DNA of 64,000 nt from Kordia sp. (GTDB lineage: Bacteria; Bacteroidota; Bacteroidia; Flavobacteriales; Flavobacteriaceae), in assembly GCF_022447245.1 (NCBI RefSeq), contig NZ_JAKVBC010000015.1, positions 53,350-117,349 on the forward strand, given 5' to 3'. Below, in pieces: positions 25,400-35,597 of this stretch. Position numbers and translations under genes: made by a program. How positions within the stretch are numbered: the stretch's first letter is position 1; each line of letters begins with the position of its first letter. Under the pieces are notes generated by a model, which was given only the letters and a program-made list of their open reading frames with translations, searched no databases and was not told the origin of the DNA.

Positions 25400-25579
25400 G
25401 AATCGTCATTATGAGACCGCAGATTAAAATTTTAACAAGTGTTTGAAATGACAGATTATATGGTGGAATATTTGGATACGTCATTGCGAAAATTTCAAAG
25501 AAATTGTGGCAATCTGCTTCTATCAAAGTACAATTTTAGTATGAAATAAATAGATTACCGCGCTCAACTCGTAATGACG
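25400..25579. repeat. intergenic inverted-repeat elements (CGTCATTGCGA family)
   Basis: CGTCATTGCGA at 25479-25489 is the near-perfect reverse complement of TCGTAATGACG at 25569-25579. Inside, GGCAATCTG and AGATTACCGC also mirror each other, giving a 101-bp MITE-like unit. A degenerate half copy starts CGTCATTATGAGACCGCAGA near 25405. The unit lies in the 387-bp gap between cbiG-cobM and cobK. The rest of the gap is AT-rich with no gene. Confidence 0.5.
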
Positions 25580-25745
25580 AATCATAAATGTGATAGAAAA
25601 ATTTAAAACCATAAAAATCAAATGCTTACAAAACATATCAACAGTAGGAAGCATGATAAAGTAATTTGCTTAAACAATGCGTAAAATACTATTTAAAACC
25701 AAACACGTTTAACAACAAATTTTTAAATCTTTCAATAATCAAACT

Positions 25746-26474
25746 ATGATATTAGTTTTTGGTGGAACAACAGAAGGAAAACAAGTAGCTGCAATCTTAG
25801 ATGCGCTACAAACTCCGTATTACTATTCTAACAAAACAAACGTGCCATTCTCAGGAAGCGGAATTGCAATTCATGGTGCTTTAACAAAAGAGCAACTAGA
25901 AATATTCTGTAAAGAAAAATCAATTCAATGTATTATAAATGCTTCGCATCCATTTGCTACACTACTGCATGATACTATTGCAAGTATAGCTTTAGAAATT
26001 CCAATAATTCGTTTTGAACGCGAATTCACAGAACGTAGCTCACATGCATTAGTCACATATGTAGACTCTTTTAAAACAGCTTTGCAAGAATTTGAAAAAA
26101 ATGATTACAAATCATTGTTAGCGTTATCAGGTGTGCAAACTATTGAGAAGTTAACTTCCTATTGGAAACAACATACAACGTGGTTCCGCATCTTAGATCG
26201 CGATAGTTCCAGAGAAATTGCAAAAAAAGCAAACTTTCCCAGCGAACAATTACTATATGGCTATCCGCAAAACAAAGCAGAAGAAATTGAAATATATAGC
26301 CAACTACATCCAGCAGTAATTTTCACCAAAGAAAGTGGCATCCACGGAAAACTAGAGCAAAAAATAGCGGCTGCCATTGCCACAAATACGCCCATCATCA
26401 TTTTGACCAAACCTTTAGTCGCAAATAGGTATCTTTGTATGAATTCGATTCAGGAATTGACCACTTTTTTTTAA
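25746..26474 (+). CDS. cobK: precorrin-6A reductase
   Basis: The 242-residue protein starts MILVFGGTTEGKQVAAIL, the nucleotide-binding start of CobK/CbiJ. IINASHPFATLLHDTIA, FERE and the C-terminal FTKESGIHGKLEQKI, which is typical of the family (TKxSG), follow. It reduces one double bond of the macrocycle with NAD(P)H. It is separated from cbiG-cobM by a repeat-bearing gap, so a new transcript may start here. CbiD follows after 7 bp. Confidence 0.9.
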   Translation: MILVFGGTTEGKQVAAILDALQTPYYYSNKTNVPFSGSGIAIHGALTKEQLEIFCKEKSIQCIINASHPFATLLHDTIASIALEIPIIRFEREFTERSSHALVTYVDSFKTALQEFEKNDYKSLLALSGVQTIEKLTSYWKQHTTWFRILDRDSSREIAKKANFPSEQLLYGYPQNKAEEIEIYSQLHPAVIFTKESGIHGKLEQKIAAAIATNTPIIILTKPLVANRYLCMNSIQELTTFF

Positions 26475-26481
26475 ACCTATA

Positions 26482-27579
26482 TTGAGCGAACTACAAAAAA
26501 TACCTGACAAACCTTTACGTAAAGGCTACACTACAGGAGCCTGTGCTACAGCCTGTGTCAAAGGTGCTTTAATAGGTCTGCTCACAAAAAAAATACAGGA
26601 AAACGTAACGATCACACTTCCCATTGGAGAAGATGCTACGTTTTATTTACAAAATCATGTAATTACTGAAACGAAAAGCTTTTGTAGTACCATCAAAGAT
26701 GCAGGAGACGATCCTGATGTGACACATTTAGCTGAAATTTCAGCCGAAGTTGAACTCAACAATCACAAAGAAATCATCTTTCAAAGAGGTGAAGGTGTCG
26801 GATTGGTTACGTTACCAGGATTAGAAATTGCAGTAGGAGAAGTCGCTATCAATCCAGTTCCACGAAAAATGATGCGTATTGTATGCAATAAAATACTTTC
26901 GAATTACAACTTAGAAAACTTTGGTGTTACGATTACAATTTCGGTAAAAGACGGAGAAAAACTTGCCAAACGAACGCTAAACAGCCGCTTGGGAATTTTA
27001 TATGGAATCTCAATACTAGGAACTTCTGGAATTGTCACACCATTTTCAGCAGCTTCTTACATTGCCAGTATTCGCCAAGGTATAGATGTTGCTATGGCAA
27101 ATAATGCATCCGAATTATTGATAAATTCGGGAGCAAGAAGCGAGAAAATGTTGCGCGAAATCTTCCCAAAAGTTCCAGAAACTGCCTGTATTCATTATGG
27201 AAATTGGATTCGAGAAACGTTTGAAAAAATAGCAGAAAGCCCACAAATCAAAACAGTCAATATGGGGATTATGTTGGGAAAAGCTGCCAAACTTGCTGCA
27301 GGAAACTTGAATACACATAGTGGGAAAACAACTTGGGATAAAAAGTTCATAGCGCAAATTGCACTTGAAGCTGGATATGACAAAGAAATTGCAAACATGA
27401 TTTTATCGCTAAATATGGCAGGACGTTTGCGTGAAATCTTTATTTTTGCACCACAAGAAAAATTTTATCAAATTTTACTAAAATATTGCTATAAACATTG
27501 TCATCAAATTGCTTCGGAAGTACAACTTAATTTGTACCTCATAAATAATGATGGCACATACATAAAATATATCAAATGA
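26482..27579 (+). CDS. cbiD: cobalt-precorrin-5B C1-methyltransferase
   Basis: The 365-residue protein has the CbiD opening LRKGYTTGACATACVKGAL, the DAGDDPDVTH motif near residues 73-82 and GEGVGLVTLPGLEIAVGEVAINP-type residues in the centre. CbiD methylates C1 in the anaerobic, cobalt-early pathway; the aerobic route uses CobF instead. The start is TTG at 26482 (reading SELQKIPDKPLRKGYTTG); no ATG lies upstream in a sensible position. The stop overlaps the start of the permease gene by 4 bp. Confidence 0.92.
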   Translation: MSELQKIPDKPLRKGYTTGACATACVKGALIGLLTKKIQENVTITLPIGEDATFYLQNHVITETKSFCSTIKDAGDDPDVTHLAEISAEVELNNHKEIIFQRGEGVGLVTLPGLEIAVGEVAINPVPRKMMRIVCNKILSNYNLENFGVTITISVKDGEKLAKRTLNSRLGILYGISILGTSGIVTPFSAASYIASIRQGIDVAMANNASELLINSGARSEKMLREIFPKVPETACIHYGNWIRETFEKIAESPQIKTVNMGIMLGKAAKLAAGNLNTHSGKTTWDKKFIAQIALEAGYDKEIANMILSLNMAGRLREIFIFAPQEKFYQILLKYCYKHCHQIASEVQLNLYLINNDGTYIKYIK

Positions 27580-28289
27580 ATTTTATGAATCTCACCAGAC
27601 CGTTGATTGCTGGTATATTACACTCGTTTGAAGCTGATCATATTTCTGCTGTGTCTGTATTGGCTGCTGAAAATGCAATCAATAAGAAAAAGGTAACCTT
27701 CAAAACAGTTTTCACAGCTTCACAATGGGCTTTAGGACATTCTGTAACCTTGCTTTTATTTGGTGGAATTGCGCTTATCTTTAAGTCTGCTTTGTCAACA
27801 TTTGTCAATGACATTTCATACTGGGCAGAATTAAGTATTGGACCCATCATGATTTGGTTGGGGATTGTTGCGATCAGAAGAAATCATAAGATCAATGAAA
27901 TGATGGCAGATCACAAAAAGATTGAAGCGCACGAACATGAAGCGAGTAACCCTATTCATCTGCATGGAAAAATGGGAGAAGAAATAGCAATGAATCCGAT
28001 CAATAAATCCTTTTGGATTGGAATGTTACATGGGTTGGCAGGAACAGGAGGCGCGCTCACGTCTGCCTTAATTATTAGTGCTACAACTATGTCAGAAGCC
28101 ATTCTAATCTTAATCATAGAATCGATAGGAGTTATACTATCGATGGCAGTTTATAGTTACGTATTAATTTACGCTATGAGTCGTTTCATTGAACGAAATA
28201 TGTCTATCTTTAAATGGATGAATGGCGTTGTTGGTGTCATTTCGATCTTAGTTGGAATATGGATGATTTATGGAGTCGCTTTTGAATAA
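27576..28289 (+). CDS. nickel/cobalt permease-like membrane protein
   Basis: The 237-residue protein has about six membrane helices and the HX4DH signature HSFEADH (His16, Asp21, His22) in the first helix, as in NiCoT and RcnA-type Ni2+/Co2+ carriers. A cytoplasmic His-rich loop (KKIEAHEHEASNPIHLHGK) lies between the third and fourth helices. A second histidine motif, MLHGLAGTGGAL, begins the second half. Within an operon of corrin-ring enzymes it most likely imports cobalt. It overlaps cbiD by 4 bp and the chelatase-subunit gene by up to 20 bp. Confidence 0.8.
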   Translation: MNFMNLTRPLIAGILHSFEADHISAVSVLAAENAINKKKVTFKTVFTASQWALGHSVTLLLFGGIALIFKSALSTFVNDISYWAELSIGPIMIWLGIVAIRRNHKINEMMADHKKIEAHEHEASNPIHLHGKMGEEIAMNPINKSFWIGMLHGLAGTGGALTSALIISATTMSEAILILIIESIGVILSMAVYSYVLIYAMSRFIERNMSIFKWMNGVVGVISILVGIWMIYGVAFE

Positions 28290-29961
28290 AATATATGATA
28301 TGAACGTTCACTACTGCTTTCCGTTTACAAGTATCATCGCTCAAGATGATTTTAAACTTTGTTTACTCTTAAATCTAATTGATCCTACGATTGGTGGTGT
28401 TTTAGCTACAGGAGATAAAGGAACTGGAAAAACAACTACTGTAAGAGCGTTGAGTCAGTTGATGGGAAATGATTTTCCTTTTGTAAACTTACCCATTGGT
28501 GCTACAGAAGACAGATTGTTGGGAAGTGTCAATCTTGAAGCCTTAATTAATCAAAAAAAGACGATTGTTGACAAAGGATTGTTAGCCAAAGCCAATCATG
28601 GTTTTCTATATATTGATGAGGTAAATTTATTGAATGATTATTTGATGGATGTTTTGCTAGATGCTTCTGCCTCTGGTGGATACCATTTAGAACGAGAAGG
28701 CATTTCGCAATGGCTGGAAAGTCGTTTTTGTCTTGTCGGAACGATGAATCCAGAGGAAGGTGATTTGCGTCCACAACTAAAAGATCGTTTTGGCTTGAGT
28801 GTACATATTACTACGCCTACAGCTATGGATATTCGTAAAGAAATTGCTTCGAAACGTTTGGATTTTGATACTAATGCAGCCTTTTTTTGTGAGCAAGCTG
28901 CGACTGCGGAAACTACACTAAAATCTCAAGTAACAACAGCAAAACAAAAAGTAGGAACTGTTACTATTCCTGAAACGGTAAAAGATGCAGCCGCACAGCT
29001 GACTATTGAAAATAAAGTTGAAGGGTTACGAGCAGATATTTTACTATTAAAAACAGTACGTGCGTACGCTGCTTTGCAAAACGAAACAGAAGTAACTATT
29101 GAAATGCTTCACAAAATTGCGCCATTTGTATTGACACACAGAAGTAATGATTTTCAATCTCCAGAACCAAAAAGTGAAGATGATAGCGGATCATCGAATG
29201 AAGACAATAAAGCTGCTGAATCACAAGAAACTACACAAGGAAATACATCTTTTCAATTACCAGAAAATGTAAAGAATGGTTTGAAATTTTCTGTACATCA
29301 AGCTTCTAAAAAAAAAGAAATAGCGCTTCAAACACTTAATGAATATAAAAATACGCCTTACATAGCTACGCCACAATCTTCAATTGCTTTGGTGAAAACA
29401 GTCAAAAACTATGTAGCTACTGAAAAATTTACAGCAATCTACAAGCAAGTTACCAAAAAAACAACGGCAAAAATTGTATTTCTACTCGATACAAGTGCTT
29501 CCATGGCGATTGACAAACAGCTAGGATATGTAAAGGGAATTGTACAAAAAACCATTACGTCCTATCCGTCGAAAAAAGTAGCCTATGCGATTGTTGCTTT
29601 GGAAAATGCTTCCGCAAGAATCATACAACAGTTCACAACGGATAATGAAAAGCTGTATGAAATCAATCATCAGTTAAAAGCTGGTGGAAAAACAAACTTA
29701 GGAAGTGCCTTTTTTAAAGTGTTTGAATTATTAAAATCGATCAATAAAAAAACCGTACAATTATTTGTACTTACAGATGGAAAAGTTAATGCTGGACATG
29801 AAAATCCATTCGAATTCGCCATCAACAGTTATAAAACGTATCTATCTAAACTTTCCAACACCACGATAGTAGACACTGAAAATGGGTTTGTGAAATTAGA
29901 AAGAGCCAAACTATTAGCAGATCGTTTGCGTGTAAATTACCTTCCATTAAACGCTCTATAA
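28270..29961 (+). CDS. ChlI/ChlD-like AAA+ and VWA subunit of the CobN-type cobaltochelatase
   Basis: The 563-residue protein joins an AAA+ module and a von Willebrand A module. The AAA+ part has Walker A GDKGTGKTTTV (about residues 49-59), Walker B LYIDEVNLL and the sensor GTMNPEEGDLRPQLKDR segment typical of magnesium-chelatase subunit I. A linker rich in Ser, Glu and Asn follows, then a VWA domain with the MIDAS motif FLLDTSASMA near residue 405 and VLTDGKVNAG. With cobN two genes downstream, it should be the ATPase that drives cobalt insertion, in place of CobS/CobT. ATG at 28300 is an alternative start. Confidence 0.88.
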   Translation: MESLLNKIYDMNVHYCFPFTSIIAQDDFKLCLLLNLIDPTIGGVLATGDKGTGKTTTVRALSQLMGNDFPFVNLPIGATEDRLLGSVNLEALINQKKTIVDKGLLAKANHGFLYIDEVNLLNDYLMDVLLDASASGGYHLEREGISQWLESRFCLVGTMNPEEGDLRPQLKDRFGLSVHITTPTAMDIRKEIASKRLDFDTNAAFFCEQAATAETTLKSQVTTAKQKVGTVTIPETVKDAAAQLTIENKVEGLRADILLLKTVRAYAALQNETEVTIEMLHKIAPFVLTHRSNDFQSPEPKSEDDSGSSNEDNKAAESQETTQGNTSFQLPENVKNGLKFSVHQASKKKEIALQTLNEYKNTPYIATPQSSIALVKTVKNYVATEKFTAIYKQVTKKTTAKIVFLLDTSASMAIDKQLGYVKGIVQKTITSYPSKKVAYAIVALENASARIIQQFTTDNEKLYEINHQLKAGGKTNLGSAFFKVFELLKSINKKTVQLFVLTDGKVNAGHENPFEFAINSYKTYLSKLSNTTIVDTENGFVKLERAKLLADRLRVNYLPLNAL

Positions 29962-29962
29962 T

Positions 29963-31288
29963 ATGTCAAAAGCCTTCTTAATAGCGGCTCCTTGGAGTAA
30001 TTCAGGTAAAACAACCATTACTTTAGGATTGGTGCGTTACTTTAAGAATCAAGGATACAAAGTACAACCGTTTAAATGTGGCCCTGATTATATTGATACC
30101 ATTCATCATAGTACAGCAGCTGGAATTCCAAGTATAAATTTAGACTCTATCATGATGTCAGATACACATTTGGAAGAAGTATTTGAAAAACATGCATCCA
30201 AAGTAGATATTAGTATTGTAGAAGGTGTCATGGGATTGTTTGATGGTGCTGTAAAAGACACAGGAAGTTCTGCTGAAATTGCCAAAAAACTCAATATTCC
30301 AGTTATTTTGGTTGTCAACGCAAAAGCAATGGCATTTACGATTGCTCCGATTCTAAAAGGACTAAAAGAATTTGATGAAAATGTTCAAATCGCAGGTGTA
30401 CTCTTCAATTTTGTACGAACGGAATCACATTATGCATTTCTAAAAGAAGCCTGTGAAACTGTCGGATTGCAAAGTTTAGGATACATTTCGCCAAATGAAG
30501 ACATTGCAATTCCATCCAGACATTTGGGTTTACACATTGATGAATCGTTTGAAACAATTATTGAAAAAGCTGCCATTCATGTTTCTGAAGTTGCCGAAAG
30601 AATTCGTAAGATGTATGCATTAGAAAAAACAGCTACAAAAGCGATTGTCCCTCAGAGTGAAACAAATAAAAAGAATCACTCTTCTCAAAGAAAAATTGCA
30701 GTAGCAAAAGACGAAGCATTCACATTTACGTATGTAGAAAATCTAAACTATTTGCGTCAGTTAGGAACAGTAACTTTCTTTAGTCCTATGCATGATTCCG
30801 TAGTGCCTGAAGCAGATTTCATCTACTTAGCAGGCGGATATCCTGAGCTGTATTTAGAACAGTTAAGTCAAAATGAAAAAATGAAAAAAGCCATACAACT
30901 TGCTGTAGAAAATGGAGTGCAACTCTTAGCAGAATGTGGAGGCATGATGTATTTGGGAAAAGAAATCATCAACGAAGCTGGAAAATCATTTCCAATGGTT
31001 GGTATCTTTGATTTCAGCACGAGTATGGAACAAAAAAAGCTACACTTAGGTTACAGAAAAGTAGTTTTTGAAAATGAAGAAATCTGGGGTCACGAATTTC
31101 ATTATTCCAACATCAAAAATGATGAGCACTATAGTTCTGTCGCCAACGTATATACGGCGCGAGCTAAAGAAATAGACACAAAATTATACCAATATAAAAA
31201 TGTACTGGCAAGTTATATTCATCTCTATTGGGGCGGAGGAAATTTTTCGTGGTTGAATACTGAAATAACACGGCTGAAAAAACAATAA
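29963..31288 (+). CDS. cobB: cobyrinate a,c-diamide synthase
   Basis: The 441-residue protein is a CobB/CbiA amidotransferase. It has the P-loop APWSNSGKTTITLGL at the N-terminus, KCGPDYIDTIHH and VEGVMGLFDG, and a C-terminal glutaminase domain with YLAGGYPELYLEQL, the nucleophile Cys in LLAECGGMMYL, and HLGYRKVVF. The enzyme amidates the a and c carboxylates with glutamine and ATP. It starts 1 bp after the chelatase-subunit gene and ends 3 bp before cobN, so the three are surely co-transcribed. Confidence 0.92.
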   Translation: MSKAFLIAAPWSNSGKTTITLGLVRYFKNQGYKVQPFKCGPDYIDTIHHSTAAGIPSINLDSIMMSDTHLEEVFEKHASKVDISIVEGVMGLFDGAVKDTGSSAEIAKKLNIPVILVVNAKAMAFTIAPILKGLKEFDENVQIAGVLFNFVRTESHYAFLKEACETVGLQSLGYISPNEDIAIPSRHLGLHIDESFETIIEKAAIHVSEVAERIRKMYALEKTATKAIVPQSETNKKNHSSQRKIAVAKDEAFTFTYVENLNYLRQLGTVTFFSPMHDSVVPEADFIYLAGGYPELYLEQLSQNEKMKKAIQLAVENGVQLLAECGGMMYLGKEIINEAGKSFPMVGIFDFSTSMEQKKLHLGYRKVVFENEEIWGHEFHYSNIKNDEHYSSVANVYTARAKEIDTKLYQYKNVLASYIHLYWGGGNFSWLNTEITRLKKQ

Positions 31289-31291
31289 AAC

Positions 31292-34200
31292 ATGCATTTA
31301 ATAGCAACAATACCAGGCGGATGGAATCCCGATGACGATGGTGTTTTTTATATAGAACAAGAACCTGGAGATATTATTTTTTTAAGTGCAGGTGATACTG
31401 AAATTCACACCGTTAACGAGGCGTATAAAGCATTGCATGCTCAAGAAAATGGACAACTCCCAAGTTTGCGTATGACAAATTTGGTATACCTAAAACAAGA
31501 GCTAACAATAGACAACTATCTGGAAGATGTGCTAGAAAAAGCAAAAGTCATTGTGTGTAGTTTATTAGGTGGATTGAGTTATTATAAATACCTAGTAGAA
31601 TCGTTGGTAGTGCTTCAGGAAAATACGGATTGTGTATTGCTCTTTATTCCAGCGCACGAACCTGATTATGAGTTGATGAAGTTATCTTCTGTAGACATTC
31701 AAACTGTGCATGATTGTCGCCAATACTTGCAACAAGGAGGAAAAACAAATGCAATTGGCTTTCTAAATTATATTCGAAAAAGCTTCTTCAAAGAAACTGT
31801 ACAACTCGATGCATTAGAGGTCATCGATGAATTGTTTTTATACAGATTTGACAAAGGCATTGTGCATCAGGAAATGCTTGATAGCTTGCTTTTAAAAGAA
31901 CAACCGAATGTCGTTTTATTAGCATATAGAACGCATTATTTAGCAAATAACTTAGAACCTTTACAGGAATTGAGCAATGGTTTGAAACAACAAGGAATCA
32001 ATCCGATGGTGGTGTTTGCAAACAATTTACGCGATCCAAATATCCTGATCAATCTAGAGAAACTGATCACCAATCATGGAAAACGAAACATTCATGCCAT
32101 CATTAATACCACAGGTTTTACGATAAAATCATCCAACACTACAGACTTTATTTTTGATCGATTGGGAATTCCTGTATTACAAGCCATATTCTCTACCACC
32201 AATAAATCCGTTTGGGAAGATGGTTTATTTGGCTTGCCACCAACAGACATCGCCATGAATATTGCCTTGCCTGAAATTGATGGTCGAATTATTGGAAGAG
32301 CCGTTTCATTCAAAAAAGAAATTACCAAAGATGAACTTACGGATAGCACGATTGTAAAATACGAAGCACATGTGCCAGCTTGTGAATTCATGACACGTCT
32401 GGCAAAGAATTGGATTTCATTACAACAAAAAAACAATTCAGAAAAAAAGGTCGCCGTAATTCTGCCAAACTATCCAAACAAAGACAGTCGTTTGGCAAAT
32501 GGTGTTGGTTTAGATACGCCCGAAAGTTGTATTGTGTTGCTAAATGCGTTACAAAAAGCAGGCTATACATTAGGTACACAACTTCCAGAATCAAGGACAG
32601 CACTCATGCATTGGATTACACAAGTTACAACCAATGATGTTAGTACCACGCAAACACGTCCGCATGCTATTGTGTATTCATTAGAAGATTTTAAAGCTCG
32701 ATTTGCTACGATTTCTTCCGAATTACAAGAAAAAACACAAACACAATGGGGAAATCCTACGGACGATCCTTATTTTACAGGAGATGGATTTATTGTATCG
32801 GGATTTTTGTTGGGAAATATTTTTGTGAGTATTCAACCGTCACGTGGATACAATCAAGATCCACAAGCAATTTATCACTCACCTGATTTAGCACCAACGT
32901 ATCAATATTTAGCATATTATTTTTGGTTGCAAGATACCTACCAAGCAGATGCCGTAATTCATTTAGGAAAACACGGGAACTTAGAATGGTTGCCAGGAAA
33001 AAGTGTATCGCTCGATCCTGAAACTTGTTTTCCTGCATTGTTGTTTGATGCCTTGCCACATTTTTATCCGTTTATTATCAACGATCCTGGAGAAGGAACA
33101 CAAGCAAAACGTAGAAATCAAGCAGTCATTATCGATCATTTGATTCCGCCAATGACACGTGCTGAAAGTTATGGAAGTCTTATGAAGTTAGAACATCTAG
33201 TAGATGAATATTACGAAGCTTCTAATTTAGATCCGAAACGCTCTAGAGTATTAGAGCAATCTATTGCAAATTTGGTCAAAGAAACGCAACTGAATGTTGA
33301 TTTAGGAATTACTTCAGATGATGTAGATGAACTTTTGGTAAAGCTAGATGGGTATTTGTGTGAATTGAAAGAAGCACAAATCCGTGATGGATTGCATATT
33401 TTTGGAAAAGCACCAGTAAATGAACAATTGATTGATTTGTTGATTGCATTGCACAGAATGCCAACATATTCGCAAAAAGGAATCACACAAGTATTGGCAG
33501 AAGATCTAGGCATTACAGAAGATATTTTAGGAACGGATTATGCAGAAAAAGTTAATCTTTCAATAGGAGAGAAGCAATGTAAAACCATCGGACAAACTGT
33601 AGAACAGTTAGAACTACTTGCCAAACAACAATTGATTGTGTATTTGAAAGAAGACATTGTATCGGAAACTTATCCAAAACTCAATGAACTCTTGGCAATC
33701 ATTAAGAATAAAACCTTAGTTGCTGTCCAAAATACTACAGAAGAAATATCGAATCTACTGGAAGGATTGAATGGTTTGTATGTACCGTCAGGACCGTCAG
33801 GAGCACCAACAAGAGGACGTGTAGATTTGCTACCTACAGGACGTAATTTTTATTCGGTGGATGTGCGAACGATTCCGACAGAAACTGCATTTCGACTCGG
33901 TGAAAAAAGCGCCCAATTAATTATTGATCGTTACATCCAAGAACACGGAGAATATCCAGAAACTATTGGAATTTCAGTTTGGGGAACCTCTACGATGCGA
34001 ACAGGAGGTGATGATATTGCACAAGCATTTGCCTTAATGGGCGTTCGACCTATTTGGAAAAATGCCAACCGACGTGTGACTGATTTTGAAGTGATTTCAT
34101 TAATTGAATTACAACGCCCACGTGTAGATGTTACTTTGCGTATTTCTGGATTTTTTAGAGATGCTTTTCCTGATGTAATTAACTTATTCAATGCGGCAGT

Positions 34201-35038
34201 GACAAAAGTTGCACAGTTAGAAGAAGCACTGGAAGACAACCCGATTCGCAAACGTTTCCTAGCAGAAAGTCAGCATTGGACTGCCGAGGGATTACCCAAA
34301 GTAGAAGCCGAACAACGTGCTTTGTACCGAGTTTTTGGTTCAAAACCAGGTGCATATGGAGCAGGATTACAAGCTGTAATTGATGAAAAAAACTGGAAAA
34401 CCCAAGAAGATTTAGCAAAAATATATATCAATTGGAGCGGATATGCGTATGGAAATTCTAAAAAAGGAGTCTCAGCGCATGAATCTTTTACGCATCGATT
34501 GCAAGCCATGCAAATTGTGATGCATAATCAGGACAATCGGGAACACGATATTTTAGATAGTGATGACTACTATCAATTTCAAGGCGGATTGGCAAATGCA
34601 GTAGCCACGGTAAAAGGTAGCAGCGCAGATATGTATTTTGGAGATCATTCGCGACCAGAAACACCGAAAGTCAAAACCCTAAAGGAAGAATTGCTAAAAG
34701 TCTATCGATCTAGAGTGATCAATCCGAAATGGATTGCAGGTGTACAACGTCATGGTTACAAAGGAGCGTTTGAAATGGCAGCGACGTTAGATTATTTATT
34801 TGCTTATGATGCTACCACCAATCTCATTGATGATTTTATGTATGAAGGTATTACAGAAAGTTATTTGTTAGATAAAAAAAATAAGGCTTTTATCAAAGAA
34901 AACAATCCTTGGGCATTAAAAGATATGAGCGAACGCTTGTTGGAAGCCATTCAACGAGGTATGTGGGCAGCACCTTCTGCTGAAATAAAAAAGCAATTAG
35001 AAGATTTGTATTTGGAAGGTGAAGGTGTTGTGGAGTGA
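31292..35038 (+). CDS. cobN: cobaltochelatase subunit CobN
   Basis: The 1248-residue protein is a full-length CobN/BchH-family chelatase. Typical segments include LVYLKQ early on, TGFTIKSS, VILPNYPNKDSRLANGVGLDTP (key residues only), VIHLGKHGNLEWLPGK, PSGPSGAPTRGRVDLLPTGRN-like active-site residues and GISVWGTSTMRTGGDD. It holds hydrogenobyrinate a,c-diamide while the AAA+ partner hydrolyses ATP to insert Co2+. That is the late, aerobic-type insertion step, although this cluster also has cbiX and cbiD. Last gene of the plus-strand operon. Confidence 0.92.
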   Translation: MHLIATIPGGWNPDDDGVFYIEQEPGDIIFLSAGDTEIHTVNEAYKALHAQENGQLPSLRMTNLVYLKQELTIDNYLEDVLEKAKVIVCSLLGGLSYYKYLVESLVVLQENTDCVLLFIPAHEPDYELMKLSSVDIQTVHDCRQYLQQGGKTNAIGFLNYIRKSFFKETVQLDALEVIDELFLYRFDKGIVHQEMLDSLLLKEQPNVVLLAYRTHYLANNLEPLQELSNGLKQQGINPMVVFANNLRDPNILINLEKLITNHGKRNIHAIINTTGFTIKSSNTTDFIFDRLGIPVLQAIFSTTNKSVWEDGLFGLPPTDIAMNIALPEIDGRIIGRAVSFKKEITKDELTDSTIVKYEAHVPACEFMTRLAKNWISLQQKNNSEKKVAVILPNYPNKDSRLANGVGLDTPESCIVLLNALQKAGYTLGTQLPESRTALMHWITQVTTNDVSTTQTRPHAIVYSLEDFKARFATISSELQEKTQTQWGNPTDDPYFTGDGFIVSGFLLGNIFVSIQPSRGYNQDPQAIYHSPDLAPTYQYLAYYFWLQDTYQADAVIHLGKHGNLEWLPGKSVSLDPETCFPALLFDALPHFYPFIINDPGEGTQAKRRNQAVIIDHLIPPMTRAESYGSLMKLEHLVDEYYEASNLDPKRSRVLEQSIANLVKETQLNVDLGITSDDVDELLVKLDGYLCELKEAQIRDGLHIFGKAPVNEQLIDLLIALHRMPTYSQKGITQVLAEDLGITEDILGTDYAEKVNLSIGEKQCKTIGQTVEQLELLAKQQLIVYLKEDIVSETYPKLNELLAIIKNKTLVAVQNTTEEISNLLEGLNGLYVPSGPSGAPTRGRVDLLPTGRNFYSVDVRTIPTETAFRLGEKSAQLIIDRYIQEHGEYPETIGISVWGTSTMRTGGDDIAQAFALMGVRPIWKNANRRVTDFEVISLIELQRPRVDVTLRISGFFRDAFPDVINLFNAAVTKVAQLEEALEDNPIRKRFLAESQHWTAEGLPKVEAEQRALYRVFGSKPGAYGAGLQAVIDEKNWKTQEDLAKIYINWSGYAYGNSKKGVSAHESFTHRLQAMQIVMHNQDNREHDILDSDDYYQFQGGLANAVATVKGSSADMYFGDHSRPETPKVKTLKEELLKVYRSRVINPKWIAGVQRHGYKGAFEMAATLDYLFAYDATTNLIDDFMYEGITESYLLDKKNKAFIKENNPWALKDMSERLLEAIQRGMWAAPSAEIKKQLEDLYLEGEGVVE

Positions 35039-35597
35039 TGTTTTTATGAAATTTTGAATGCTGAATTTTGAATTTAAAAGTTAGTTATTCAATTTTAAAA
35101 TACAAAAGCGTCACTTTGATTTCTGTAACAACAACAATTGATTTTCCAAAAGTTAGGTTTTTAGTTTGGAAGTGTAAAAGTGTAAATCATGGTAATATTT
35201 GTAATAGAAGCAAAATTAACATTGGTATACTTTCAAATTAACACATTGTTACATTAAAAAAACCGTCACTTCGAGTGATTTTTCGTAGAAAAATTGTATG
35301 AAGAAGTACTTTGAAACGTTCGTAGTATCAAGCAGTTTTCGATAGTTCTATTAAGCGTATCGAAATACATTTTCATTTCGCTTCGCTTCATGAAAATACT
35401 CGAACAGACGCTTGTTGTTTCAAATTTAGCATTTTAGAAAAGAAAAGCATAAGTTTTGTGGGATTCTGAGTCAAGCTCAGAATGACGTTTCAGTGAGTTA
35501 GTATCAAACTTTCAAATCAGTACATTAAAACCTTCACACAAAAGAAAAATCTAGATTCCAACAGCAAAACGATCCAGATTCCTGGTTCTAAAAAAAA
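35039..35597. repeat. 559-bp convergent intergenic region with degenerate repeats
   Basis: No gene is seen. CCGTCACTTCGAGTGATTTT at 35264-35283 and GGATTCTGAGTCAAGCTCAG with GAATGACG at about 35461-35487 are the ends of a repeat of the same family as at 12523 and 25479 (GTCACTTCGAG / TCTGAG...AATGACG). CATTTTCATTTCGCTTCG and the nearby CATGAAAATACTCGA form a further inverted pair around 35370-35404. It is probably a dumping ground for small non-autonomous elements between the convergent cobN and cbiX. Confidence 0.4.

Noticed and set aside
28270..29961. Reading the ChlI/ChlD-like protein as evidence for chlorophyll synthesis
   Set aside because: It lies between the cobalt permease and cobB-cobN, and no bacteriochlorophyll gene is present; a cobaltochelatase role is far more likely.
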